Position numbers and translations under genes: made by a program. From Roseiarcus sp963776665 (GTDB taxonomy: Bacteria > Pseudomonadota > Alphaproteobacteria > Rhizobiales > Beijerinckiaceae), in NCBI GenBank assembly GCA_963776665.1, contig CAVZNQ010000035.1, forward strand, positions 1 to 64,000: 64,000 bases of DNA. Direction: 5' to 3'. The notes under the pieces are model-generated. The model was given only the letters and a program-made list of their open reading frames with translations, had not been told where the DNA came from and did not search any database. Positions 44,773 to 53,374 of this stretch are shown here, one piece after another. Every line of letters begins with the position of its first letter. Position 1 is the first letter of the stretch.

Positions 44773-46767
44773 ATGGCTGCGAGCGTGTCCCACGACGCAA
44801 TGGCGAACGCGATCCGCTTTCTCGCCCTCGACGCGGTGGAGAAGGCCAAGAGCGGCCACCCCGGCCTGCCGATGGGCATGGCCGACGTCGCGACGGTTCT
44901 CTGGCGCGACGTCCTGAAGTTCGACCCGGCCGACGCGCATTGGCCCGACCGCGACAGGTTCGTCCTGTCCGGCGGCCACGGCTGCATGCTGCTTTACAGC
45001 CTGCTCTATCTCACCGGGGTCGGCGGCGCCAAAGCGCTGACCATCGACGACATCAAGCAGTTTCGGCAGGTGGGCTCGAGGACGCCGGGGCATCCCGAAT
45101 ATGGGTGCGCTCCGGGCGTCGAGACGACGACCGGTCCGCTGGGGCAGGGGATTTCAACCTCGGTCGGCATGGCGATCGCCGAGCGGATGCTGGCCGCACG
45201 CTTCCCGGGCGTCGTGGACCACCATACCTATGTGATCGCCTCCGACGGCGACTTGATGGAAGGCGTGAGCCAGGAGGCGATCGGCATCGCCGGCCACCTC
45301 AAGCTCTCGAAGCTGATCGTCTTCTGGGACAACAACGGGATCTCGATCGACGGCCAGATCCCGGTCCTCGCCGACAACATCGACCAGGTCGCCCGCTTCC
45401 AGTCGGCGGGCTGGAATTCGGTCCACATCGACGGTCACGATCCGAAGGCGATCCTCGACGCGACCCACGCGGCGCAGAAGTCCGACCGGCCGACGATGAT
45501 CGCCTGCAAGACGACGATCGGCTTTGGCCTGCCGACCCATGCCGGGACCAGCAAGGCGCATAGCGACGCGCAGGGGGCCTCCGAGGTCGCCGGCGCGCGC
45601 AAGGCGCTGAACTGGCCTTATGATCCGTTCGTCATCCCGGATGACATTCTGGCGGCGTGGCGGGCGGTCGGGCCCAAAGGCAAGGGGAAGAACGACCAAT
45701 GGCGGGCCGCGCTCGCCGCGCTCGCGCCCGACCAGCGCGCCGAGTTCGAGCGGCGCCAGCGCGGCGAATTGCCGAAGGACCTCGACAAGGTCATCGACGC
45801 CTACAAGCGCAAGCTCGCCGACGAGAAGCCGGAACTCGCGACCCGCAAGGCGGGCGAGGCGGCGCTCAACGTGATCGGGGCCGCCGTGCCGGAACTCATC
45901 ACGGGCTCGGCCGACCTGACCCCGTCCAACAACACCAAGTTCAAGGACGAGAAGGAAATCGCGCCCGGCGACTTCTCCGGCCGCTACATCCACTTCGGCA
46001 TCCGCGAGCACGGCATGGCGGCGGCGTGCAACGGCATCGCCGTGCACGGCGGCTTCATCCCGTCCGGGGCGTCGTTCTTCTGCTTCACCGACTATTGCCG
46101 TCCTTCGCTCAGGATCGCCGCGCTGATGAAAATCAGGGTCACGCATGTGTTCACCCATGATTCGATCGGCCTCGGCGAGGATGGACCGACCCATCAGCCG
46201 GTCGAGCATCTCGCGGCGATGCGAGCGATGCCGAATTTCTATCTCTGGCGGCCTGCTGACAGCGTCGAGACCGTCGAGTGCTGGCAAGCGGCGCTCAAGC
46301 ATGAGCATTCGCCTTCGATCCTCGCCCTGACGCGGCAGGGCCTGCCGGCGCTCAGGACCACCCATGTCGCGGAAAACTTGTGCGCCCGCGGCGGCTACGA
46401 GATTTCTCCGGCTTCGGGAGAGGCCCAGGTGTCGATCTTCGCCTCCGGGTCGGAGGTTTCGCTGGCGGTCGCCGCGCAGGCGCAGCTCAAAGAGAAGGGC
46501 GTCGCCGCCCGGGTCGTCTCGCTGCCGTGCTTCCCGGCCTTCTTCGAGCAGCCGGAAGACTATCGCCGCTCGGTCATCGGCTCCGCCAAGGTTAGGGTGG
46601 GAGTCGAGGCGGCGGTGAGATTTGGCTGGGACGCGATCATCGGCGACGGCCCGTTCATCGGCATGAAGAGTTTTGGCGAGAGCGGGCCATACAAGGCCGT
46701 CTATCAGCATTTCGGCATCACGCCCGAGGCGGTGGTCGAGGCGGCGCTGGCCCGGCTCAAGGCATGA
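44773..46767 (+). CDS. tkt: Transketolase
   Basis: A 664-residue thiamine-diphosphate enzyme that moves two-carbon units between ketose and aldose phosphates, in the pentose-phosphate and Calvin-type pathways. The start ATG 44773 follows AAGGAGACCCC. Motifs are KSGHPGLPMGMAD, FVLSGGHGCMLLYSLLYL, the ThDP motif GDGDLMEGVSQEA (about residues 157-169) and, in the second domain, REHGMAAACNGIAVHGGF with the catalytic Glu. The C-terminal domain is complete. With gap and pgk downstream it forms a conserved central-carbon block. Confidence 0.97.
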   Translation: MAASVSHDAMANAIRFLALDAVEKAKSGHPGLPMGMADVATVLWRDVLKFDPADAHWPDRDRFVLSGGHGCMLLYSLLYLTGVGGAKALTIDDIKQFRQVGSRTPGHPEYGCAPGVETTTGPLGQGISTSVGMAIAERMLAARFPGVVDHHTYVIASDGDLMEGVSQEAIGIAGHLKLSKLIVFWDNNGISIDGQIPVLADNIDQVARFQSAGWNSVHIDGHDPKAILDATHAAQKSDRPTMIACKTTIGFGLPTHAGTSKAHSDAQGASEVAGARKALNWPYDPFVIPDDILAAWRAVGPKGKGKNDQWRAALAALAPDQRAEFERRQRGELPKDLDKVIDAYKRKLADEKPELATRKAGEAALNVIGAAVPELITGSADLTPSNNTKFKDEKEIAPGDFSGRYIHFGIREHGMAAACNGIAVHGGFIPSGASFFCFTDYCRPSLRIAALMKIRVTHVFTHDSIGLGEDGPTHQPVEHLAAMRAMPNFYLWRPADSVETVECWQAALKHEHSPSILALTRQGLPALRTTHVAENLCARGGYEISPASGEAQVSIFASGSEVSLAVAAQAQLKEKGVAARVVSLPCFPAFFEQPEDYRRSVIGSAKVRVGVEAAVRFGWDAIIGDGPFIGMKSFGESGPYKAVYQHFGITPEAVVEAALARLKA

Positions 46768-46840
46768 GAGCCCCCGCGCGGCCATAAGCGCCGCCTCGAG
46801 GTTTTCCGCACGCAGGCGTGTCATTGAGGGGAGCGGGAGC

Positions 46841-47654
46841 TTGGCCAGTCGGAACGGCGCAGCGCCGCATTCATACGCGATCGCCGGCGGCGAGGATGGA
46901 AAGCGGCGGCTCGACCTTCTCTCCGACATCATGCGCGGGACAACCCTGCGGCTCCTTGAGGACGCGGGGCTCAAACGCGGAGACCGGGTCCTCGACGTTG
47001 GCTGCGGCGGCGGTCATGTCGCGCTGGACATGGCGCAGGTCGTCGGGTCCGAGGGTCACGTTCTCGGCATCGACTTCGATCCCCATGTGCTCGAGCTTGC
47101 GCGCGAGGACGCGCGGAAGGCGGGCGTCGCGACGGTCGAATTCGAGACCGCCGACGCGCATGACTTCAACGGCGGCCCGTTCTCTTTCATCCACGCGCGT
47201 TTCCTGCTTTCGCACGTGAGCGAGCCGGACGCGGTGTTCGGACGGCTCAAGGGGATGCTCGCGCCGGGTGGGCGGATCGCGGTCGAGGACATCGACATGT
47301 CCGGCGCTTACTGCTTTCCCGCCGATGCAGCGCAGGACCGGTACCAGGCGCTCTATACCGAGGCGGTGCGCCGCGGCGGAGCCGACGCCAACCTCGGCCG
47401 CCGGCTGCCTGCGGTCGCGCTCGCGGCCGGACTGCAAGCGCGCTGGCGGGTGTACCAACCTGTCCACGCCGCCGGCCGCGAGAAGCGGCTGACCGCAGTC
47501 ACAATGGACATGATCCGCGGATCGCTGCTGCGTTACGGCCTCGCGGAGGCCGCCGAGATCGAACTCGCTAACGCAAAGGCTTGAGGCGTTCGCCGAGGAC
47601 CGCTCGACGCTGGTGGCGCTTCCGCGGATGGTCCAGGTGTGGGGCGCAGTTTAG
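46841..47654 (+). CDS. SAM-dependent methyltransferase, frame broken near the end
   Basis: A class I methyltransferase of about 270 residues. The best start is TTG 46841 after GGGAGC; the upstream open frame runs inside tkt and is spurious. The SAM site is RVLDVGCGGGHVALDMAQ (residues about 50-67), then GIDFDPHVLELARED and APGGRIAVEDIDMSG. As written it stops at 47584. Shifting frame near 47,560 restores a plausible tail, LEAFAEDRSTLVALPRMVQV, ending at 47654. The substrate is unknown. It lies between tkt and gap, and cotranscription with either is possible. Confidence 0.78.
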
Positions 47655-47803
47655 CGTCGCCGGCCTGTCGAGGTCGCCGATTGGCCTAGACTTTCCGGCG
47701 AGGATCGGACATTAAGCGCATCGTTTTCACTAAGCAGACGCGCGCCTGAGCCCGGACCCGAGCGGTCCGTCGATCGCAAGCGGGCGCGAGAGGAGAGACG
47801 GCG

Positions 47804-48817
47804 ATGGTTGCGAAGGTAGCGATCAATGGCTTCGGCCGCATCGGGCGGCTGGTGCTGCGCGCGATTTTGGAGTCAGGCCGCAAGGACATCGTGGTCGTCG
47901 CGATCAACGATCTGGGACCGGTCGAGACCAACGCCCATCTTTTGCGCTTCGACAGCGTCCACGGGCGCTTTCCGCACGCGGTCAAGGTCGAGGGCGACAC
48001 GATGATCGTCGACGGGCACAAGATAAAGGTGACCGCGATCAAGGATCCGGCCGAGCTTCCGCACAAGGCGCTCGGCGTCGACGTCGCGCTCGAATGCACC
48101 GGCATCTTCACAGCACGCGAGAAGGCGGCGGCCCATCTCAAGGCGGGCGCGAAGAAAGTCCTCATCTCGGCCCCGGCGGAAGGCGCCGATCTGACGGTCG
48201 TCTATGGCGTCAACAACGACAAGCTGACCAAGGATCACCTTGTCGTCTCCAACGCTTCCTGCACGACCAATTGCCTCGCCCCCGTCGCCAAGGTGCTCAA
48301 TGACACCGTCGGCATCGAGCACGGCTTCATGACCACCATCCACTCGTACACCGGCGACCAGCCGACGCTCGACACGCTGCACAAGGATCTCTACCGCGCC
48401 CGCGGCGCGGCGCTGTCGATGATCCCGACCACGACCGGGGCGGCGAAGGCGGTCGGCCTTGTGCTGCCCGAGCTCAAGGGCAAGCTCGACGGCTCGGCGA
48501 TCCGCGTGCCGACGCCCAATGTCTCGGTCGTCGACCTCAAGTTCGTCTCCAAGCGCAAGACGAGCCCGGACGAGATCAACAACGCGGTCAAGACGACCGC
48601 GGACGGCAACGGCCCGCTCAAGGGCATCCTCGGCTATACCGACCAGCCCAATGTCTCGAGCGACTTCAACCACGACGACCGCTCGTCGGTCTTCCATCTC
48701 GATCAGACCAAGGTCATCGACGGCAATTTCGTTCGCGTGCTCTCCTGGTACGACAACGAATGGGGCTTCTCGAACCGCATGGCCGACACCGCCGTCGCGA
48801 TGGCGAAGCTGGTCTGA
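47804..48817 (+). CDS. gap: Glyceraldehyde-3-phosphate dehydrogenase, type I
   Basis: A 337-residue enzyme interconverting glyceraldehyde 3-phosphate and 1,3-bisphosphoglycerate. It starts MVAKVAINGFGRIGRLVLRA, the NAD-binding motif. The catalytic Cys is in SNASCTTNCLAP near residue 152. The S-loop TGAAKAVGLVLPELKGKLDG and the C-terminal WYDNEWGFSNRM are complete. GAGAGGAGAG precedes the start. A REP-like element separates it from pgk. Confidence 0.97.
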   Translation: MVAKVAINGFGRIGRLVLRAILESGRKDIVVVAINDLGPVETNAHLLRFDSVHGRFPHAVKVEGDTMIVDGHKIKVTAIKDPAELPHKALGVDVALECTGIFTAREKAAAHLKAGAKKVLISAPAEGADLTVVYGVNNDKLTKDHLVVSNASCTTNCLAPVAKVLNDTVGIEHGFMTTIHSYTGDQPTLDTLHKDLYRARGAALSMIPTTTGAAKAVGLVLPELKGKLDGSAIRVPTPNVSVVDLKFVSKRKTSPDEINNAVKTTADGNGPLKGILGYTDQPNVSSDFNHDDRSSVFHLDQTKVIDGNFVRVLSWYDNEWGFSNRMADTAVAMAKLV

Positions 48818-48827
48818 GGCTTTGGGC

Positions 48828-48923
48828 GTCACCCCGCGAAAGCGGGGGTCCAAAGCCGCGTCGCGAAAAACCTCCGCCCGAACGATACGGGCGGACTGGA
48901 TGCCCGCCTTCGCGGGCATGACA
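48828..48923. repeat. REP-like palindrome pair between gap and pgk
   Basis: The left unit (48828-48852) has CCCCGCGAAAGCGGGG. The right unit (48897-48922) has GCCCGCCTTCGCGGGC followed by ATGAC, matching the inverse of GTCA in the left unit. This is the same architecture as the element at 43114-43188, but with a longer spacer (44 bases). In the transcript it would form hairpins between gap and pgk. Confidence 0.85.
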
Positions 48924-48976
48924 GAAAGGCGCGGCAGGAACGTCGCTGCCGTCGGAAGCCTGAGAGGCGCTGACCC

Positions 48977-50176
48977 ATGAGCAATCCGTTCCGCACCCTC
49001 GACGACGCCGACGTTTCGGGAAAGCGCGTCCTCCTGCGCGTCGACCTCAACGTCCCGACCGAAAACGGCCGCGTCACCGACAAGACGCGCATCGAACGGG
49101 TCGCCGAGACGATGAAGGAGATCGCGGACAAGGGCGGCAAGGTGATCCTGCTCGCGCATTTCGGCCGCCCGAAGGGCGGACCGGACGAAGCCAATTCGCT
49201 GCGCCCCGTCGCCGAAGCGGTCGCCGAAGTCATCGGCCGGCCGGTCGCCTTCGTCGGCGACTGTATCGGCCCGGTCGCCGCTGACGCGATCGGGACGATG
49301 AGGAACGGCGACATTCTGCTGCTCGAGAACACCCGCTTCCACAAGGGCGAGGAGAAAAACGATCCGGCCCATGTGGACGAGCTCGCCAAGCTCGGCGACA
49401 TCTACGTCAACGACGCCTTCTCCGCCGCCCACCGCGCCCACGCCACCACCGAGGGCCTCGCCCGCAAGCTGCCGGCCCACGCGGGCCGGGCGATGCAGAA
49501 GGAGCTCGAGGCTCTGTCGCTCGCGCTCGGCAACCCGGCGCGGCCGGTCGCGGCGATTGTCGGCGGAGCCAAGGTTTCGACGAAGCTCGAACTCCTCGGC
49601 AACCTCGTCAACAAGGTCGATATCCTCATCATCGGCGGCGGCATGGCCAACACCTTCCTGTTCGCCCAAGGCAACGGGGTCGGCAAGTCGCTGTGCGAGA
49701 AGGATCTCGCTGAGACCGCGCGCTCGATCGTCGCGGCGGCAGCGAAGGCCAAATGCCGCATCCTGCTGCCGGTCGACGCGACGGTCGCCAGGGAGCTCAA
49801 GCCCCATGTCCGCGCCCATGTCGTCGACATCGATCATATCCCCGAGAACGAAATGATCCTCGACATTGGGCCGAAGTCCGTCGCGGCGGTCGCGGACATT
49901 CTGAACCGGATCAAGACGCTGGTGTGGAACGGCCCGTTCGGCGCCTTCGAGACGCCGCCGTTCGACACCGCCACGATGGCGATCGCAAAGGAAGCCGCTT
50001 CCCTAACCAAGGCCGGGAAATTGACGTCGGTCGCCGGCGGCGGCGATACGGTCGCCGCGCTCAACGAGGCCAAGGTCGCGGACGATTTCACCTATGTTTC
50101 GGCCGCGGGAGGAGCCTTCCTCGAATGGATGGAGGGCAAAGCGCTGCCCGGCGTCGAGGCGCTGAGAGTGAAGTAG
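48977..50176 (+). CDS. pgk: Phosphoglycerate kinase
   Basis: A 399-residue glycolytic/Calvin-cycle kinase transferring phosphate between 1,3-bisphosphoglycerate and ADP. It opens with FRTLDDADVSGKRVLLRVDLNVP, then LLAHFGRPKGG and LLENTRFHKGEEKND. The hinge and nucleotide site GGAKVSTKLELLGNL (about residues 195-209) and GGGDTVAALNEA near the C-terminus are intact. It follows gap on the same strand and its stop lies 2 bases from the stop of the convergent thioesterase gene. Confidence 0.97.
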   Translation: MSNPFRTLDDADVSGKRVLLRVDLNVPTENGRVTDKTRIERVAETMKEIADKGGKVILLAHFGRPKGGPDEANSLRPVAEAVAEVIGRPVAFVGDCIGPVAADAIGTMRNGDILLLENTRFHKGEEKNDPAHVDELAKLGDIYVNDAFSAAHRAHATTEGLARKLPAHAGRAMQKELEALSLALGNPARPVAAIVGGAKVSTKLELLGNLVNKVDILIIGGGMANTFLFAQGNGVGKSLCEKDLAETARSIVAAAAKAKCRILLPVDATVARELKPHVRAHVVDIDHIPENEMILDIGPKSVAAVADILNRIKTLVWNGPFGAFETPPFDTATMAIAKEAASLTKAGKLTSVAGGGDTVAALNEAKVADDFTYVSAAGGAFLEWMEGKALPGVEALRVK

Positions 50177-50178
50177 CT

Positions 50179-50967
50179 TCAGCGCTTCCGCACGGCGAGG
50201 CTCTGCGTCGCGCGCCCGATCAGTCCGTGTTCGTCGTAGAGAGCGGATTCGGCCAGCCCGCAACCGTTGCCGCCAAGCAGGGTGCGCGATTGCAGGCAGA
50301 TCCATTCTCCGAGCGGACGGCGCGCGAGGTTGATGGTCAGATCGCAGTTGAGGAATATATACTTGTGGAAGTCCAGAACGGCGCTGATGCCGTTGCCGGA
50401 ATCGGCCGCGACTACAACGCGCTGATACGGGCTCGGCGCCTCACCCTTCACCAGCGGATGATTCAAGCGAAACCAGATCGCGCTCGGCCCGTTGAAAAAC
50501 TTTCCCTCGGCAAGGCGGGTCTCGACCAGGCTCCAATACCCGGCTCCCTCCCGGCTCGAAGGCGCGACGGCGACGGGGCTCTCGGCGACCGGCTTTGGCG
50601 CGCGCGGCGGCGGATGGCCCTGCGTCCCGTCGGGGATGATGAAATCCTCCTCGCGTTGCACGAGAGCTGTGAATCGTGCGACGTCCTTGCCGCTGGCAAT
50701 CAGCCGGCCTGAAAAGTGGCCGGCGTTGCGGCCGAGGTAGTCCGGCGTCACTTCGATGCGGCATTCGCCGATCGGGGCAGGGCGCATGAGATTGACCGTC
50801 AGGCGCCCGAGATGGTCGAGGCCCGTCTTTGTCGCGGCGCGTTCAATCGCCCGGCAAATCAACGCGGAAGGCGGGCCGGCGTGCTGATGGTCGGGGTGCC
50901 ACGGGCCGCGGGTGAGCGGGCCCGCGCCAAAGACGCCTTCGGTGACTTCGTTATAGGCTGCGTCCAA
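50179..50967 (-). CDS. Acyl-CoA thioesterase family protein (TesB-like hotdog)
   Basis: A 262-residue protein with two tandem hotdog-like halves. The N-terminal half includes GPWHPDHQHAGPPSALICRAIE and RLTVNLMRPAPIGE. The C-terminal half has LDFHKYIFLNCDLTINLARRPLGEWICLQSRT, which includes the conserved acidic residue of TesB-type thioesterases. It probably hydrolyses an acyl-CoA ester, with unknown chain preference. It converges on pgk, with no operon partner. Confidence 0.8.
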   Translation of the reverse strand: MDAAYNEVTEGVFGAGPLTRGPWHPDHQHAGPPSALICRAIERAATKTGLDHLGRLTVNLMRPAPIGECRIEVTPDYLGRNAGHFSGRLIASGKDVARFTALVQREEDFIIPDGTQGHPPPRAPKPVAESPVAVAPSSREGAGYWSLVETRLAEGKFFNGPSAIWFRLNHPLVKGEAPSPYQRVVVAADSGNGISAVLDFHKYIFLNCDLTINLARRPLGEWICLQSRTLLGGNGCGLAESALYDEHGLIGRATQSLAVRKR

Positions 50968-51118
50968 TGAAAGCCTCCGCTGCTCTCGCCGTCGCCGGGC
51001 TGCTTTTGAGTTTGCGCCCGGAGGGGGCTCGAAGCAAGATGGTTCGTATCTAAACTAATACCGCCGGCATGCGTGCAGGACCAATGACGCGTCACGGCCA
51101 ACGTGCGAGACGATCCTC

Positions 51119-51826
51119 ATGAGCGGCGCAGCGCTTGAGACCGCCCTTGCCGCCATCTCTGGCGCCGGCCTCGTTCCGCGCGGCGCGCTGGCCGTTGAAG
51201 AGAAGGAGCGGCGGGGCGAACTCGCAGACGTTCGCACCATCGTGCTCGCCGGCATGGCCGGGCGCGACGGGTGGAGCGCGTTCGCCGCGAGCCCTGAGGC
51301 CGCTGACGGAGCCGACGATCCGCTCGACCGCTGGAGCCGGCGGGTGATCGAAGCGCTGGCGCGCGATCTTGGCGGGCAAGCGCTTTTCCCGTTCGGCGGT
51401 CCGCCGTTCTGGCCGTTCCAGCAATGGGCGCGGCGCGCGGAGCCGGTGCATCCCTCGCCGATCGGCCTCCTGATCCATCCTGTCTACGGGCTCTGGCACA
51501 GCTATCGCGGCGCGCTCGCGTTTCGCGAAGCGCTCGACGTTCCCGAACCCGCGGCGGCCCCAAGTCCCTGCGACTCCTGCCGCGAGCGTCCGTGCCTCAG
51601 CACCTGTCCCGTCGGCGCGTTTTCGCCCGGCGGCTACGACGTCGCCGCCTGCGCCAGCCATCTGGCGAACGCGGCCGGCGCGGACTGCATGAGCGCTGGG
51701 TGCCGGGCGCGTCGGGCCTGCCCGGTCGGGGCCGAGCATGCCTATGGCGAGAACCAGGCGAGTTTCACCATGCGGGCGTTTCTGCGCTCGCAAGGGCGGC
51801 CCGACAACCTATCACGCCGGGATTGA
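51119..51826 (+). CDS. QueG-like 4Fe-4S ferredoxin-domain protein
   Basis: A 235-residue protein with two clusters of cysteines, CDSCRERPCLSTCPVGAF (about residues 152-169) and CMSAGCRARRACPVG (about 188-202). This is the double [4Fe-4S] pattern found in the C-terminal part of epoxyqueuosine reductase (QueG). The cobalamin-binding catalytic domain of QueG is absent; the N-terminal half instead has the pattern HPSPIGLLIHPVYGLWHSYRG-like, seen in short stand-alone homologues. Function is unknown; electron transfer is likely. Its last 62 bases overlap the convergent methyltransferase gene. Confidence 0.78.
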   Translation: MSGAALETALAAISGAGLVPRGALAVEEKERRGELADVRTIVLAGMAGRDGWSAFAASPEAADGADDPLDRWSRRVIEALARDLGGQALFPFGGPPFWPFQQWARRAEPVHPSPIGLLIHPVYGLWHSYRGALAFREALDVPEPAAAPSPCDSCRERPCLSTCPVGAFSPGGYDVAACASHLANAAGADCMSAGCRARRACPVGAEHAYGENQASFTMRAFLRSQGRPDNLSRRD

Positions 51827-52679
51827 CCGCGCTCACCATCCAGATCGCCGCGTCAAGCGGCACGCTGTCGCCCTTTTGGCGCTCAGCGAGCGCCTTGCGG
51901 ATGTCGGCCGTTGCGGCGGCGCGGACGGCTTCGGGCTGGCCGTCGAGGATGCGGCTGGTCGGTCCGATGCCGAGCGCGCTGGCGACCGCGGCGTCCAGCC
52001 CGCGGCCGATGGCGACGTCGAGCTCGAGATCCTGCGGGGCCACAACGATGTCGGCGAAGCCGCCGGCGCTCAAGATGCGCCGCACGCGAGCGTCGTCGGC
52101 GAAGGCGAACGGGCCTGGATCGTCCGGATTCGTCTCGGGCAGGGGAGGGGCGTGCTTCTTCGCCTCGCGCAGCGGGAGCATCATCCACGGATTTTGCCTG
52201 GCCTCGCGCCAGCAGGCGAAGACGAGCCGCCCGCCGCGCTTCAGTCCGGTGCGGAGATTGGCGAAAGATCGCGCCGGATCGGCGAAGAACATGACGCCGA
52301 ATCGCGACACCGCGAGATCGGCCCACCCAGGCTCGAAATCATGGACCGTCGCGTCGGCGAGAACGAAGCGGGCGGGAAGCCCGGAGGGAGCGCGCTCGCG
52401 GGCGCGCTCCAGCATCGGAGCCGAAACGTCGAGCCCGAGCGCCTCGCCTCCCGGCGCAACGCGTTCAGCGAAGGCGATCGTCGTGTCGCCGCAGCCGCAG
52501 CCGATGTCGATCACGCGCTCGCCCGGTTTCGCGCCCGCCGCGGCAATGAGCCGGTCGGAGATCGGGCGCAGCACCAGGTCCTGCTCCTCCTGGCGGTCGG
52601 TCCATCGCCGTCCGGCGATGGAATTCCAATATTCGACCTGGGCGGCGTTGTCGGCGTGCATCGGCGGGGCGGCGGACAC
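51765..52679 (-). CDS. Class I SAM-dependent methyltransferase
   Basis: A 304-residue methyltransferase. The start is GTG 52679, after AAGGAG. The open frame extends far upstream through the cupin gene, but that part is out of frame with real genes. The substrate-side opening HADNAAQVEYWNS and WTDRQEEQDLVL, the SAM site RVIDIGCGCGDTTIAFAERV (about residues 50-69) and the FADPARSFANLRTGLKRGG segment are UbiE/MenG-like. The substrate is unknown. The C-terminal 20 residues overlap the opposite gene. Confidence 0.82.
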   Translation of the reverse strand: MSAAPPMHADNAAQVEYWNSIAGRRWTDRQEEQDLVLRPISDRLIAAAGAKPGERVIDIGCGCGDTTIAFAERVAPGGEALGLDVSAPMLERARERAPSGLPARFVLADATVHDFEPGWADLAVSRFGVMFFADPARSFANLRTGLKRGGRLVFACWREARQNPWMMLPLREAKKHAPPLPETNPDDPGPFAFADDARVRRILSAGGFADIVVAPQDLELDVAIGRGLDAAVASALGIGPTSRILDGQPEAVRAAATADIRKALAERQKGDSVPLDAAIWMVSAVNPGVIGCRAALASAETPAW

Positions 52680-52696
52680 GGGCGCTCCTTGTTTGC

Positions 52697-53092
52697 TCAC
52701 GCCGGTGAGGCCAGCGGCTTGCCCTTCTCGACGACGTAGGTCGAAATGACAATTGTCTTGGCCGGCCCGTTCGGCCCGCCGTGCGGCGTGCCGGTCGGAA
52801 CCTGAAATCCGTCGCCCGGCGCGAGTTTGAGCGGGCCCTGGCCGTCGATGGTCAGTTCGAGGCCCCCTTCGGCGACATAGCCTGTTTCGATGCCGGGATG
52901 CGTGTGGCGCGCAACCGTTACGTTCGGGTCGATTTCGACCCGCATCTCTACCGTCGTATAGCCCTCGACCGGCCCATCGGTCTGCTTGAGGAGGGTGCGC
53001 TTGAACCCGGGCGTTTGCGCGTCGGCCCCGGTAGCGAGAAAACCGCCTGCAGCGCAGAGTGCGCATGCGGCGAATGCGCGTCGCGTGAGCAT
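52697..53092 (-). CDS. Exported cupin-domain protein
   Basis: A 131-residue protein with a signal sequence (LTRRAFAACALCAAGGFLATG), whose double Arg suggests Tat export. The single cupin barrel shows the metal motif HTHPGIETGYVAEGG (HxH...E) and DGFQVPTGTPHGGPN in motif 2. It may bind a metal and a small ligand in the periplasm. The start is ATG 53092, preceded by GGGAGGA-like sequence. It lies 17 bases upstream of the methyltransferase start. Confidence 0.85.
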   Translation of the reverse strand: MLTRRAFAACALCAAGGFLATGADAQTPGFKRTLLKQTDGPVEGYTTVEMRVEIDPNVTVARHTHPGIETGYVAEGGLELTIDGQGPLKLAPGDGFQVPTGTPHGGPNGPAKTIVISTYVVEKGKPLASPA

Positions 53093-53159
53093 GGTCGTAT
53101 CCTCCCGTTGCGCCGGCTGTTCCGCCGGCTGCTCTTTGCTTGTCGCGTCCTGACCCGTC

Positions 53160-53304
53160 CATTGAGCCGACAGTCGAAGCCGACGACCAGCGCCTTGTAA
53201 CCCCTGCTCCGCATGGCGGCAATCTGCTCGGGCGTGGCGGCGACGCCTCCGAGCGCGACCGGACTTGCTCGAATAGCTGACGGTCCGCTGTTCTGCGGCG
53301 ACAC
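53160..53304 (-). pseudogene. C-terminal remnant of an HpaI/HpcH-type aldolase
   Basis: On the minus strand, VALGGVAATPEQIAAM followed by RGYKALVVGFD reads like the last helix-strand pair of a class II pyruvate/2-keto-acid aldolase of the HpaI family. Nothing upstream encodes the barrel core: 70 bases away lies the broken end of the ABC transporter. I treat it as the leftover of a deletion. Identification from about 40 residues is tentative. Confidence 0.4.
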
Positions 53305-53374
53305 GAGGCGGTCTCAACAACGAGCGCCAGGTCGGTGGATTCGTCAGCATCGAATGCCCAAACCGGGCGCGTCA

